In this document: positions 1-9,504 of the stretch, in pieces
How positions within the stretch are numbered: the stretch's first letter is position 1
Layout: the number at the start of each line of letters is the position of its first letter
Source of the DNA: Sinomicrobium oceani
GTDB taxonomy: Bacteria > Bacteroidota > Bacteroidia > Flavobacteriales > Flavobacteriaceae
DNA: 64,000 nucleotides
Assembly (NCBI RefSeq): GCF_900119185.1
Contig: NZ_FPJE01000007.1
Span: 62,001-126,000, forward strand
Direction: 5' to 3'
Translations under genes and position numbers: made by a program
Notes under the pieces: generated by a model
Databases searched by the model: none
Told to the model about the DNA's origin: nothing
What the model saw: the letters and a program-made list of their open reading frames with translations, nothing else

Positions 1-834
1 TACACCGTAATGACGAAAAACCGGCGGCAGCATGTACGCCCGCGAGTTGGTAACAAACACTCCTTTTCTTCTTTTATCAAGCAACAGGCGCTCCATGCCG
101 GGCATTGTTTCCAGAGGCTGATCCAGGGGATAATTGATCGTCACCACTTCCGCGATCTCCTTTTTATCATGTGTGTTCAGGAATTTCCGAAATCCGCTTT
201 CCCGTTGCCTGTTGTTTTCATGAAGCCCTTTGGCGTTGATAATATTCAATACCAGGTATATGCCTCCCAGCCCTACCAATCCCTGTAACAACCTGCCCGC
301 CACCTCACCTGCCCGATGAGCGTGCTGGCATATAAACCAACCCGGAAAATCCAGGGATACCTCAGTGTCCAGAAACACCACCGGCACCTGATTTACTTGT
401 GCACCACGAAGCAACGCATTACTTTCGGCAGTAAAAAAAGGTACGGTGACTATCCCTTCGAAACCTTTATCAAGAATCACCTTACTCCTCTCAAGGAATG
501 CAGACGGCTCGGAAAAATAAAAATAAGAAAGTTCTATTCCGTGATCATGAAGTTCTGCAGCTGCCCTGTCCATACCTCTTTTGGGAAACTGCCAGTATTT
601 CCAATGGCTTGCTGCTTCCGGGACAAGGCAGGCGATCCTCACTTTTTTGTGAGTTCCCAACCGAAGACGGCTTGCCACCGTATTCTTCCGGTAACCGGTT
701 TTTCTGATAACATCAAGTATTTTTTGCTCGGTAATCTTAGACACACCTCCCCTGTTGTGGAGCACCCGGTCTACGGTACCGATAGATACTTCAGCCAGTT
801 TTGCAATCTGTTTGATCCCTATAGGTTCTTTCAT
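1..834 (-). CDS. LacI-family transcriptional regulator (C-terminus outside window)
   Basis: An open minus-strand frame runs from an ATG at 834 to the window edge (278 codons, no stop). The N-terminus reads MKEPIGIKQIAKLAEVSIGT followed by VDRVLHNRGGVS, the classic LacI helix-turn-helix with hinge. A periplasmic-binding-protein-like sugar-sensing domain follows (starting near KKVRIACLVPEA). The family represses or activates sugar-uptake operons in response to a small ligand. It is divergent from the sigma/FecR/SusCD genes that start at 1300, so it may control them or genes left of the window. The fold is clear; the ligand is unknown. Plus-strand frames here are antisense shadows. Confidence 0.93.
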   Translation of the reverse strand, partial: MKEPIGIKQIAKLAEVSIGTVDRVLHNRGGVSKITEQKILDVIRKTGYRKNTVASRLRLGTHKKVRIACLVPEAASHWKYWQFPKRGMDRAAAELHDHGIELSYFYFSEPSAFLERSKVILDKGFEGIVTVPFFTAESNALLRGAQVNQVPVVFLDTEVSLDFPGWFICQHAHRAGEVAGRLLQGLVGLGGIYLVLNIINAKGLHENNRQRESGFRKFLNTHDKKEIAEVVTINYPLDQPLETMPGMERLLLDKRRKGVFVTNSRAYMLPPVFRHYGV

Positions 835-1299
835 AATCTGATTCTGGTATTTACAATAAAAAATCGCCTGCCAGGAGCTGCTTATAATTAACTCGTCTTG
901 AGTCCAGTATTTAAAGATAATAAAGGCTTTGTGAAATGTGATGTAGCCTCAGAACAATTTACCTTCACCTCTCTGCGCTATCCTCAAAAAACAAATATCT
1001 AAATCTCTTAGCACAACCTCCTCGGCATGCATTCCCCTGTGCTGTCCGCCTGTACATACCCCAACGTTCTCTTGGTACGCTCCAAAACAGTGTCCCTGTT
1101 TTCCACAGGCATTATTTATCCGGCTAACATTCCACGACGCTGTGACGACTACAATGAGACAAATTAAAAGATTTCTATGTAATTAACGTATTCTTAAAAG
1201 ATTGTTAACTATAACATCATTACCTCCTTTTAGTTGCAATATAATTTTGTTTCACGAAAGCATCATCAGCAAAATTTCTTCAATTCATAAGTATTCCTC
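835..1299. other. Intergenic region between divergent regulator and sigma gene
   Basis: This 465-bp stretch has no convincing gene. It must hold the promoters of the divergent LacI gene and the sigma gene. The only recognisable element is a TAnnTTTG match at 1242-1249 on the plus strand, about 50 nt before the sigma start. No TTG sits at the usual -33 spacing. The palindromic LacI operator expected here was not recognised by eye. Confidence 0.5.
1242..1249 (+). promoter_or_regulatory. Candidate Bacteroidota -7 element of the ECF sigma gene
   Basis: The sequence taattttg matches the TAnnTTTG consensus of Flavobacteria housekeeping promoters. It lies about 50 nt upstream of the sigma-factor start. 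The -33 TTG is missing at normal spacing, so the call is tentative. Confidence 0.35.
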
Positions 1300-1875
1300 T
1301 TGAGCGAAAAAGTGACAAATATAAACTCGGATACCTTCAAAGACCTTCTAAAGAACGATGTTCACAAGGCCTTTGAAATTTTGTTCCGTTTATATTTTGA
1401 TAAATTGTACCATATCGCCCGCTCTTATACCGGAAATACGGAAGATGCCAGGGAAATTGTGCAAAATGTATTTTGTAAACTCTGGCAGAAGCGCGAAAGA
1501 ATAGACAATATAACAAGCAGCTTTTTGTTTACCGTAACCCGGAATGCTTGTCTGGATCACCTCAAACACCGGAAACGCGTTCGCGAAAAATCCGGAAGTT
1601 TATATGAGACTGAACTCGATAATCCGATACGCTTTGTAGAGAATGAGGCCGCATCACGAATACTGCAACAGGAATTGGAAAATCAGATCCGAAGCAGTAT
1701 TACCGCTCTTCCGGAAAAGCAACGGCAAGTCTTTGTTAAAAGCAGGTTTGAAGGCATGAAAAACAGTGAAATAGCCGAAGATATGGGAATATCCAAAAGA
1801 ACAGTAGACACTCATATTCACCTCGCTCTCAAGTTCATGCGATTCCAGCTAAAGGAGTTCATGACTTTTTTCTGA
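1300..1875 (+). CDS. ECF RNA polymerase sigma factor (FecI/PUL type)
   Basis: A 191-aa sigma-70 family protein. Sigma region 2 spans about residues 18-90, with FRLYFDKLYHIARSYTG and a DAREIVQNVFCKLW segment. Region 4 spans about 130-185, with LPEKQRQVFVKSRFEGM and the helix-turn-helix SEIAEDMGISKRTVDTHIHL. The start shown is TTG; no in-frame ATG lies near the expected N-terminus. It precedes a FecR-type anti-sigma gene by 75 nt, then SusC/SusD. In this arrangement a SusC-type receptor signals through FecR to free the sigma factor, which then transcribes the transport genes. Direct evidence is domain content and order; the regulon is inferred. Confidence 0.93.
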   Translation: MSEKVTNINSDTFKDLLKNDVHKAFEILFRLYFDKLYHIARSYTGNTEDAREIVQNVFCKLWQKRERIDNITSSFLFTVTRNACLDHLKHRKRVREKSGSLYETELDNPIRFVENEAASRILQQELENQIRSSITALPEKQRQVFVKSRFEGMKNSEIAEDMGISKRTVDTHIHLALKFMRFQLKEFMTFF

Positions 1876-1950
1876 TTTTTCTCCATATACATTACGTATC
1901 CCCTCGCTTCCGGTCGTTTATATAATAAAGACATACCGGAACGGGAAACT

Positions 1951-3102
1951 ATGAAAAGAGAAAAATTGATTCTGTTATTTAAAGGACTTGCTTCGGAAGA
2001 AGACAAAAAAAAGATACTTCGATGGATTCGCCTGTCAAAGGCTAATGAAGATTTTTTTTATAGGATAAAGGCCGATTATACGGCTTCTCAATTTCCCGTT
2101 TCTTCAAAAGAAGTGAATATCGATTCGGAATGGAAACAGTTCAAAAAACGATCTTTTCATTCTACATATAATTACAAGCAAATATGGCCTTATGCCGCCG
2201 TTTTATTGATAATGTTAAGTCTTGGCACAGGTGGATACCGGATACTTTCTGACGGCCAGCACAAGACAAAGGCTCCAGAAATATCCCGGGAAGCTATTAC
2301 GCTTCAGTTGAGCAACGGTAATATAAAAATCTTGGACGAAGAAGGGAGTATGTACGTACAGGACACTAAAGGCAATATCATCGGAACACAAAAAGGAAAG
2401 CAGTTGATATATACGGACAGTATTACCAGTACCGGAATTACCGAAACACAATACAACACCCTTACGGTTCCTTATGCAAAAACATTCGACCTTACGCTTT
2501 CCGACGGAAGCCGGATTACTCTCAATTCCGGGACCACCATAAAATACCCGAGCAGCTTCTCTACAGAAGGTGAACGAAAGGTCTTTCTTAAAGGGGAAGC
2601 TTATTTCAGGATTACCAAAAACCCCCAACACCCTTTTATAGTAAGTTCGGAAAATATAAATGTACGCGTTCTCGGTACGGAGTTTAACCTTTCTTCTTAT
2701 CCTGAAGACAAAAAAATACACACCGCACTCATCGAAGGTTCGGTCAGTCTTTATCCGAATGGGGAGAATTATGATCCTAACCGGGCGGTACTGTTACAAC
2801 CAGGGCAGGTAGCCATGTGGGATAAAGCTCTTGGAAGTGTGCACATAAGCGAAACTGAAACGGACCTTTACACCTCGTGGATCGACGGTAAAATAATTTT
2901 CAGACATACTGTTTTTGAAAATATTGTAAAAAAACTGGAGCGCCATTACAACGTAAAAATCCGGAATATGAATACTGAGTTTCAGAACAAGAAATTTACG
3001 GCAAGTTTTGATGTGGAAACCATTCAACAGGTCATGGAAACTTTTCGTTCCGGTTACGAGCTGAATTATCGTATTGACGGAAATACAATAACTATAGAAT
3101 AA
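1951..3102 (+). CDS. FecR-family anti-sigma regulator
   Basis: A 383-aa inner-membrane protein: cytoplasmic N-terminal segment (1-78), one transmembrane helix at about 79-98, then a periplasmic part. The FecR core (about 170-265) contains FDLTLSDGSRITLNSGTTIKYP and KGEAYFRIT, typical of the family. The C-terminal DUF4974-like region (about 310-383) ends in a segment predicted to interact with the STN domain of the partner receptor. It lies between the sigma gene and an STN-containing SusC, the standard trans-envelope signalling set. Its length is normal for the family. Confidence 0.93.
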   Translation: MKREKLILLFKGLASEEDKKKILRWIRLSKANEDFFYRIKADYTASQFPVSSKEVNIDSEWKQFKKRSFHSTYNYKQIWPYAAVLLIMLSLGTGGYRILSDGQHKTKAPEISREAITLQLSNGNIKILDEEGSMYVQDTKGNIIGTQKGKQLIYTDSITSTGITETQYNTLTVPYAKTFDLTLSDGSRITLNSGTTIKYPSSFSTEGERKVFLKGEAYFRITKNPQHPFIVSSENINVRVLGTEFNLSSYPEDKKIHTALIEGSVSLYPNGENYDPNRAVLLQPGQVAMWDKALGSVHISETETDLYTSWIDGKIIFRHTVFENIVKKLERHYNVKIRNMNTEFQNKKFTASFDVETIQQVMETFRSGYELNYRIDGNTITIE

Positions 3103-3276
3103 AATCAAAAATCACTGCCTATGTAAAAATGATTCCGAACTAACCCGAATAGTACAAAAAACTATCGGCCATTGTAAGAAGTGATTACAAAAAATCGGAA
3201 AATGAGCCACCATTCTCCGATTCAAAAAATTTGTGATCAACAAAAACCATTAATCACCAATAAGTACATCAAAAGT

Positions 3277-6200
3277 ATGAAAAAACTGTGTAAGCCTGAA
3301 ATATATATCCATTTCAGGCTCAAGAGCAATTTGAAAATGAAATTAACCCTATTGTTACTCATCTTTTCTCTGTTTCAGATCCGGGCCCTTCCCACCTACG
3401 GGCAAAGCACCAAAGTATCTTTAAACTACAATAATGTCCCTTTGGAGAAAATTCTTCATCGCATAGAAGCCCGAACTTCTTACAAATTCATGTATGATGA
3501 CAGTGAACTGGATTATTCCAGAGTTGTATCGGTAAAAGCAAAGGACGAACCACTATCGACAGTATTGAAACGACTTTTAAAAGAATTTAACATTAGACAC
3601 AAGATAATCGACAGTCAGATTATTCTGTATCCGGCACCGGAAACAGCCATCCAGGGCACGCCCATACAAGGTGTGGTAACAGATGAGAATGGCGTTCCGC
3701 TCGCCGGGGCTTCCGTAGTTGAGAAAGGGACAAATAACGGGGTCACTACCGATTTCGATGGTTTGTTCTCCATAATCGTCTCCGATCGGGAAGCGATACT
3801 CGAAATTTCCTATCTGGGATACGAAAAACTGGAAATTCCCGTAGGAGATGAGAAGAACCTTCAACTGGTACTTCAGGAAAATAATACCAATCTGGAAGAA
3901 GTAGTTGTTGTAGGGTATGGCACGCAGAAAAAAGTAAATCTTACCGGCGCGGTAGACCAGGTCGGAGGAGAGATTTTTGAAAACCGTCCTATACCCAACG
4001 TATCACAAGGATTGGTGGGGGTTATTCCCAACCTCAATATCCGCATGCTGGACGGGAAGCCCACCCAGTCTCCATCATTTAATATCCGGGGGACAACCTC
4101 TATAGGACAAGGAGGTAATGCCCTGGTGCTTATCGATGGGGTTGAAGGCGATCCCCGCATGCTAAACCCTAATGACATCGAAAGTATATCAGTCCTAAAA
4201 GATGCTGCTTCTGCATCTATTTACGGCGCAAGGGCCGCCTTCGGTGTTGTATTGATCACTACCAAATCTGCTAAAAAAGGCAGGACATCAATATCATATA
4301 CAACCAATTTTTCCTTGAAGTCACCTACCACTGTCCCGGACAATATAACCGAATCATACCCCTGGGCCAAAAATTTTAGTGATGCCTGGTCCAATTGGAA
4401 TGATAACGGGACCACTCCTACGGCTATAAACAAAACCATGCCTTTTTCACCGGAATACCTGGCTGAGATTAAAAGACATTGGGAAGACCCTTCCCTCCCC
4501 CGTGTTGAGATTAACCCTGAAACCGGGGAATATATGTATTACAACAGCACGGATTGGTATGATGTGCTCATGAAAGATCACTTCATGGCACAGGACCACA
4601 ACCTTAGTTTTTCAGGCGGAAATGACAAAACCGATTTCTATCTCAGCGGCAGGTACAATGAACAGGACGGATTATTCCGCTATAATTCCGACGATTATAG
4701 CATGTATAATCTTCGGGCAAAAGGAAGCATACAGCTTACCGATTGGTTATCGGTGACCAATAATACCGAGTTTTCCAAAATGAAATATCATCAGCCTCTC
4801 AATGTAGGAGAAGGAAGCGGAATATGGCGGAATATGGCCGATGAGGGGCATCCCCTGGCCCCCCTGAACAATCCTGACGGTACACTTTCTTTTCCCGCTG
4901 CATATACTGTCGGAGATTATTACATAGGTCGCAACGGAATAGACACGGATCGGAGATTTTTAAAAAACCAGGTTGCTGCAAAAGCAGAGTTTTTGGAAAA
5001 AAGCCTCGTCCTCCGGGCAAATTTCACATATCAGACCACGGACATAGCTCAAAAACAAAAACGGGTACAAGTACCCTACAGTCGTTACGAAGGCATTATC
5101 GGATATACCGGAACAAACACCAATGACCTCCAGGAAAGAAGGCAAACTACCGAATATCTGGCCACCAACCTGTATGCGGATTATACCAAATCATTTGGAG
5201 AAGTACACAACTTACATTTCCTGCTCGGTTTTAACTATGAACAGTCTACATACGAAAACCTTCTTGCCCGCCGTAACGGAATTGTTTATGAAGATGCCAA
5301 TGATATTAACCTTGCACTCGGGCAAAGTATAACGACACAAGGAGGTTATGAAAAATGGAAAATCGCAGGTGGTTTCTTCAGGCTGAACTATAACTATATG
5401 GAACGCTACCTGTTGGAATTCAACGGGCGATACGACGGTTCTTCGAAGTTCCCTACAAACCAGCAATGGGCGTTTTTCCCTTCGGCCTCCGTTGGCTGGC
5501 GTGTTTCGGAAGAGTCATTCTGGAAGGTCAGCCCTGACCTGATATCCAATCTCAAACTCAGACTTTCTTACGGTTCTTTGGGCAACGGAAATATAGATGC
5601 CTATTCCTTTACCGAAAATTTCTCCATCAATCAGTCCGGACGTGTCATTAATGGCATACGTCCCCAGCAAACCGGTCAGCCGGGTGTTGTACCTTCCGGG
5701 CTTACCTGGGAAACTTCTACCACCGGAAATATTGGTCTTGATTTTTCTATGCTCAAAAGCCGACTCACTTTTACCGGAGATCTATATCGCCGGTGGACAA
5801 AAGATATGTTTACCGTAGGCCCTACACTGCCTGCCGTGTTCGGCACCGGTGTTCCTAAAGGAAATTATGCAGACCTGGAAACTACAGGATGGGAAATATC
5901 CGTAAAATGGAAAGACCGTTTTTTTGCAAAAGGGAAACCTTTTAATTATGGAATAGGTATCAACATGTCCGATTCATGGGCTATCATTACCAAATACAAT
6001 AACGACAGAAAGATTCTTACCGATTATTACGAAGGTCAAAGGGTCGGTGAAATCTGGGGGTACAAGGTAGAAGGCCTCTTTCGGTCGGAAGAAGAAATAG
6101 CCAACTCACCCAGCCAGTCCAATCTGCAGAGTACCAATACCCGACAGAATTATATAGGAGACCTCAAGTATAAAAACCTGGACGGGGATGACATCATTTA

Positions 6201-6789
6201 TCACGGAGAAAATACCGTAGATAATCCCGGAGACAAAACCGTCATCGGAAATTCCGAACCCCGCTACATCTACGGGATCAATCTCGATGCCGACTGGAAT
6301 GGCATTTTCTTTTCCGCTTTCTTTCAGGGGGTGCTTAAACAGGACTGGTTCCCTTCGAGCGAATCGCGATTCTGGGGTCAGTACAACCGCCCCTATAATC
6401 CATATCCCAGCTGGCATAAAGACAATATGTTCCGTGAGGAAGAAGGCAATTTCGATGCTTACCTTCCCAGATTGGTCGGGTATAGTCAGCTCAATGATCA
6501 TCCCAACAACCGTTACTTACAGAATGTGGCCTACATACGTCTCCGAAACATACAACTGGGTTATACCTTCCCGGAGAATATCGCATCCAAAATAGGGGCT
6601 TCCGATCTTAAGGTTTACCTCTCTGGCGAGAACCTGTGGACCTGGTCCCCCCTGTACAAATGGACTAAAGATACCGATGTTACCAATATCTACGGTTCCG
6701 ACCGGGATCTGAGCGGAGGAACCAGTGGTGACGGCTATAATTATCCCATGATGAAAGCCGTTTCTTTCGGATTGTCTGTTAACTTTTAA
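3277..6789 (+). CDS. SusC/RagA-family TonB-dependent outer-membrane receptor with STN domain
   Basis: The frame is open from 3181, but the start chosen is ATG 3277 (MKKLCKPEIYIHF...), giving 1170 aa. A signal segment follows (KLTLLLLIFSLFQIRA, then LPTYGQS). Domain order: an STN signalling domain (about 30-95), a carboxypeptidase-regulatory-like beta-sandwich (VVTDENGVPLAGASVVEKG), a TonB-box/plug start (LEEVVVVGYGTQKKVNLTGA) and a 22-strand barrel ending in F (SFGLSVNF). It imports a ligand captured with the adjacent SusD. The STN domain ties it to the FecR/sigma pair upstream. The substrate is unknown, because no glycoside hydrolase sits in the visible locus. Confidence 0.95.
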   Translation: MKKLCKPEIYIHFRLKSNLKMKLTLLLLIFSLFQIRALPTYGQSTKVSLNYNNVPLEKILHRIEARTSYKFMYDDSELDYSRVVSVKAKDEPLSTVLKRLLKEFNIRHKIIDSQIILYPAPETAIQGTPIQGVVTDENGVPLAGASVVEKGTNNGVTTDFDGLFSIIVSDREAILEISYLGYEKLEIPVGDEKNLQLVLQENNTNLEEVVVVGYGTQKKVNLTGAVDQVGGEIFENRPIPNVSQGLVGVIPNLNIRMLDGKPTQSPSFNIRGTTSIGQGGNALVLIDGVEGDPRMLNPNDIESISVLKDAASASIYGARAAFGVVLITTKSAKKGRTSISYTTNFSLKSPTTVPDNITESYPWAKNFSDAWSNWNDNGTTPTAINKTMPFSPEYLAEIKRHWEDPSLPRVEINPETGEYMYYNSTDWYDVLMKDHFMAQDHNLSFSGGNDKTDFYLSGRYNEQDGLFRYNSDDYSMYNLRAKGSIQLTDWLSVTNNTEFSKMKYHQPLNVGEGSGIWRNMADEGHPLAPLNNPDGTLSFPAAYTVGDYYIGRNGIDTDRRFLKNQVAAKAEFLEKSLVLRANFTYQTTDIAQKQKRVQVPYSRYEGIIGYTGTNTNDLQERRQTTEYLATNLYADYTKSFGEVHNLHFLLGFNYEQSTYENLLARRNGIVYEDANDINLALGQSITTQGGYEKWKIAGGFFRLNYNYMERYLLEFNGRYDGSSKFPTNQQWAFFPSASVGWRVSEESFWKVSPDLISNLKLRLSYGSLGNGNIDAYSFTENFSINQSGRVINGIRPQQTGQPGVVPSGLTWETSTTGNIGLDFSMLKSRLTFTGDLYRRWTKDMFTVGPTLPAVFGTGVPKGNYADLETTGWEISVKWKDRFFAKGKPFNYGIGINMSDSWAIITKYNNDRKILTDYYEGQRVGEIWGYKVEGLFRSEEEIANSPSQSNLQSTNTRQNYIGDLKYKNLDGDDIIYHGENTVDNPGDKTVIGNSEPRYIYGINLDADWNGIFFSAFFQGVLKQDWFPSSESRFWGQYNRPYNPYPSWHKDNMFREEEGNFDAYLPRLVGYSQLNDHPNNRYLQNVAYIRLRNIQLGYTFPENIASKIGASDLKVYLSGENLWTWSPLYKWTKDTDVTNIYGSDRDLSGGTSGDGYNYPMMKAVSFGLSVNF

Positions 6790-6802
6790 TACCTAAACAA
6801 TA

Positions 6803-8569
6803 ATGAAACTTTATAAATATATATTAGCAAGCTTTATACTGTTGTCGCTTTGGGCGTGTGACCTTGACGAGAGCCCGGTGGCAACCGCAAACGGAGATGC
6901 CATTTTTGGTTCTGAAAGCGGTATGGAATTATACGTAAATTCGTTCTACGACAATCTTCCAGGTACAGACACCGGAGTATTTACCATAGATAATACTTCC
7001 GATTATGTTGCCCGCCGAGGTGTAGACAGCTATCTTGTACCCAATGCTCTGAGTCCTATAACCAGCACCGGATGGAGTTGGGGAGCATTGCGAAACATCA
7101 ACTATTTTATTAAAAATGCAGAAACCAGTGAAGTCGGCACAAAAGAAAATTATATAGGTCTGGCCAGGTTCTTTCGTGCGTTGTTTTATTTTGAAAAGGT
7201 AAAAAGATTTGGCGATGTACCATGGATAGAGGTCCCTATAGAAGTACAGGATTCCACAACACTATATGCGTCCCGGGACAATCGGTTTGAGGTTATGGAA
7301 AACGTTTTGGACGATCTCAACTACGCGATAGAGAATATTGCTCTTACCAGTGACCCGTCCTGTTCACGTATTACCCGAAATGTTGCCCGCGCCTATAAAA
7401 CACGGATATGCCTTTACGAGGCATCTTTCCGTAAATATCATACCGGTTACGGTATGCAGGGTACTGCAGAAAGCTGGTATCAGGAAGTCATCGATGAAGC
7501 CAACAGCATCAATGGTTTCAGCCTTCACCAGGCCGCAGACAACACGCGGTCGTACCGGGAACTGTTTATTACACCATCCCCTTTTGCCGATGAGACCATA
7601 CTTGCCGTCTTGCTGGACCCTTCTTTACAGATATATAACTCCGCCAACCGGCGTTTTATCAGCCCCACATACGGCGATCGTCCGTCCATTACCAGGAATT
7701 TCGTAAATACATATTTAAAACTGGACGGAACCCCGTTTACCGATAATCCCGATTATGAGGCTACCCCCTTTGCAGAGGAAGTCAAGGACCGGGACCTCCG
7801 TCTACAGCAAACCATTCGCCTGGGGGATTACCAACGTACCGAAAACGGTACTCCGGTAATCGCTCCTCCCAATCTCAGCCAGTCCTACACGGGGTACCAG
7901 CCTATAAAATGGTGTTACGACGAACGTTTCCCTTATGATGACGAAAGCCGTAACGATAACGCCCATATTATAATGCGCTGGGCGGAAGTACTGCTCAACA
8001 AGGCAGAAGCACTGGCCGAGCTCGGAAAGATGAATGACGCCGAATGGGCCACCACCATAGGAGCCCTCAGAGAAAGAGCGGGAATAGCCGGTCCTACTCT
8101 GACCAGCATGCCGGTAACAGCCGACCCCTATATGGTTGCGTATTATAAGGGAAAATTTACTAACCCCGTCTTGCTTGAAGTACTGCGGGAAAGAGCCATA
8201 GAACTTACCTTCGAAGGCCTTCGTCCTGATGATCTCAGGCGCTGGCATCTGGGAGAACTCTTCGAAGAGGCCCCGATGAACGGAATATATGTAGCAGCAC
8301 TCGGAGAACAGGACCTCAACGGAGACGGTATTATGGACGTATGCTTCTATCAGGGAGAAAGACCACAGCCTTCGAATCCTTCTGTAGTAATGATCGATGT
8401 CTCCTCCGACACTTCCGAAGGAGGAAGAAAACTTTCCAACGGAAGTTCCGGGGAGCTCATATACAACCCCGGACAAAGACAATGGGAAGATCGCAAATAT
8501 CTATACCCTATACCTCAAGGCGATTATGAACAAAACACAAATTTAGGGCAAAACCCGGGATGGGAATAA
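6803..8569 (+). CDS. SusD/RagB-family nutrient-binding outer-membrane lipoprotein
   Basis: A 588-aa lipoprotein. The N-terminus MKLYKYILASFILLSLWAC ends in a lipobox cysteine at residue 19. The body shows the SusD pattern: FFRALFYFEKVKRFGDVPW in the N-terminal part, and in the C-terminal part IIMRWAEVLLNKAEALAELG and LLEVLRERAIELTFEGLRPDDLRRW. It begins 13 nt after the SusC stop and is co-transcribed with it. SusD forms the lid of the SusC channel on the cell surface. The substrate cannot be read from the sequence. Confidence 0.96.
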   Translation: MKLYKYILASFILLSLWACDLDESPVATANGDAIFGSESGMELYVNSFYDNLPGTDTGVFTIDNTSDYVARRGVDSYLVPNALSPITSTGWSWGALRNINYFIKNAETSEVGTKENYIGLARFFRALFYFEKVKRFGDVPWIEVPIEVQDSTTLYASRDNRFEVMENVLDDLNYAIENIALTSDPSCSRITRNVARAYKTRICLYEASFRKYHTGYGMQGTAESWYQEVIDEANSINGFSLHQAADNTRSYRELFITPSPFADETILAVLLDPSLQIYNSANRRFISPTYGDRPSITRNFVNTYLKLDGTPFTDNPDYEATPFAEEVKDRDLRLQQTIRLGDYQRTENGTPVIAPPNLSQSYTGYQPIKWCYDERFPYDDESRNDNAHIIMRWAEVLLNKAEALAELGKMNDAEWATTIGALRERAGIAGPTLTSMPVTADPYMVAYYKGKFTNPVLLEVLRERAIELTFEGLRPDDLRRWHLGELFEEAPMNGIYVAALGEQDLNGDGIMDVCFYQGERPQPSNPSVVMIDVSSDTSEGGRKLSNGSSGELIYNPGQRQWEDRKYLYPIPQGDYEQNTNLGQNPGWE

Positions 8570-8580
8570 ACAGTAATGTC

Positions 8581-9426
8581 ATGAAGAAACTACTATCAAT
8601 TTTATTTTTGTTCATACTTGGATTACCTGTATCCGGGCAGCAGTCGCCGGGAGTAATACGGATAGCAAGCTATAACCTGCGTATGGATACCCCTACAGAC
8701 GGTATAAACTCCTGGAAATACAGGAAAGAGAATGTCAAAAGTCTCATCCGGTATCACGATTTTGACATCATGGGCACACAGGAAGGTTTCTCACATCAGT
8801 TACATGATCTGCTCGAACTAAAAAATTATACCTATTTCGGTGCAGGCAGAGATGATGGTAAGGAAGCAGGAGAGCATTCGGCTATATTTTATAAAAAAGC
8901 ACGTTTCAAAAAACTGGACTCAGGAAACTTCTGGCTTAGTGAAACACCGGAAAATCCCGGAAAAGGATGGGATGCCACCTGCTGTAATCGTATCTGCTCC
9001 TGGGTAAAACTGAAAGACAAAAACAACAATACGGTGTTTTACGTTTTTAACGTACATTTCGACCATCGGGGAATTATTGCCCGTAAAGAATCAGGGAAAC
9101 TCATGGTCGAAAAAATAAAGAGCATTGCCGGTGATATGCCCGTAATTTGTACCGGAGATTTCAATTCTACCCCGGACACCGAGCAGATACAGCGTATGCG
9201 ATCCCTTTTACAGGACACTTTCTCGGCAACAGTAACCCCTCCTTATGGTCCCATAGGTACAGCCAACGCATTTCGTTTCGATGCTCCGCTTAAAAAACGT
9301 ATCGACTATGTATTTGTGAGCAAAGATTTCAACGTATCGAAATATGCCGTACTTACCGACTATAAAGAGCAGCGCTATCCTTCCGATCACCTCCCGGTGG
9401 TTGCCTACATAACGCTTTCCAGGTAA
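8581..9426 (+). CDS. Secreted endonuclease/exonuclease/phosphatase (EEP) family hydrolase
   Basis: A 281-aa protein. The start chosen is ATG 8581 (MKKLLSILFLFILGLPVSGQ), which gives a clean signal peptide. An earlier ATG at 8560 overlaps the SusD stop and adds seven residues before it. EEP motifs are in order: GTQEGF, FNVHFDH, TGDFNSTP, KRIDYVFVS and the terminal YPSDHLPVVAY. These supply the metal-binding and catalytic Glu, Asp, Asn and His of the fold. The family cleaves phosphoester bonds in nucleic acids, inositol phosphates or phospholipids. As the last gene of the SusCD operon it probably acts on the imported ligand in the periplasm. The exact substrate is unknown. Confidence 0.9.
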   Translation: MKKLLSILFLFILGLPVSGQQSPGVIRIASYNLRMDTPTDGINSWKYRKENVKSLIRYHDFDIMGTQEGFSHQLHDLLELKNYTYFGAGRDDGKEAGEHSAIFYKKARFKKLDSGNFWLSETPENPGKGWDATCCNRICSWVKLKDKNNNTVFYVFNVHFDHRGIIARKESGKLMVEKIKSIAGDMPVICTGDFNSTPDTEQIQRMRSLLQDTFSATVTPPYGPIGTANAFRFDAPLKKRIDYVFVSKDFNVSKYAVLTDYKEQRYPSDHLPVVAYITLSR

Positions 9427-9448
9427 ATCGAAAAAAAATGTTCTTCAC

Positions 9449-9484
9449 AAACCGATTGCTACTGCGGTGGCAATCGGTTTTTCA
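9449..9484 (+). terminator. Rho-independent terminator after the SusCD/EEP operon
   Basis: A 10-bp stem (aaaccgattg / caatcggttt) with a 12-nt loop, followed by T residues. It lies between two convergent units, the EEP gene (plus) and the VWA-like lipoprotein (minus), and may serve both. Confidence 0.8.
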
Positions 9485-9504
9485 TGTAAACCACAAGCTC
9501 CCTG

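Noticed and set aside
10-891. Plus-strand frames of 92, 191 and 69 codons at the left edge
   Set aside because: They are antisense to the LacI-family gene, whose minus-strand reading has a clear HTH and continuous family resemblance.
3181-3276. GTG/ATG starts upstream of the SusC start
   Set aside because: The added residues are hydrophilic and do not resemble SusC N-termini; ATG 3277 is preferred.
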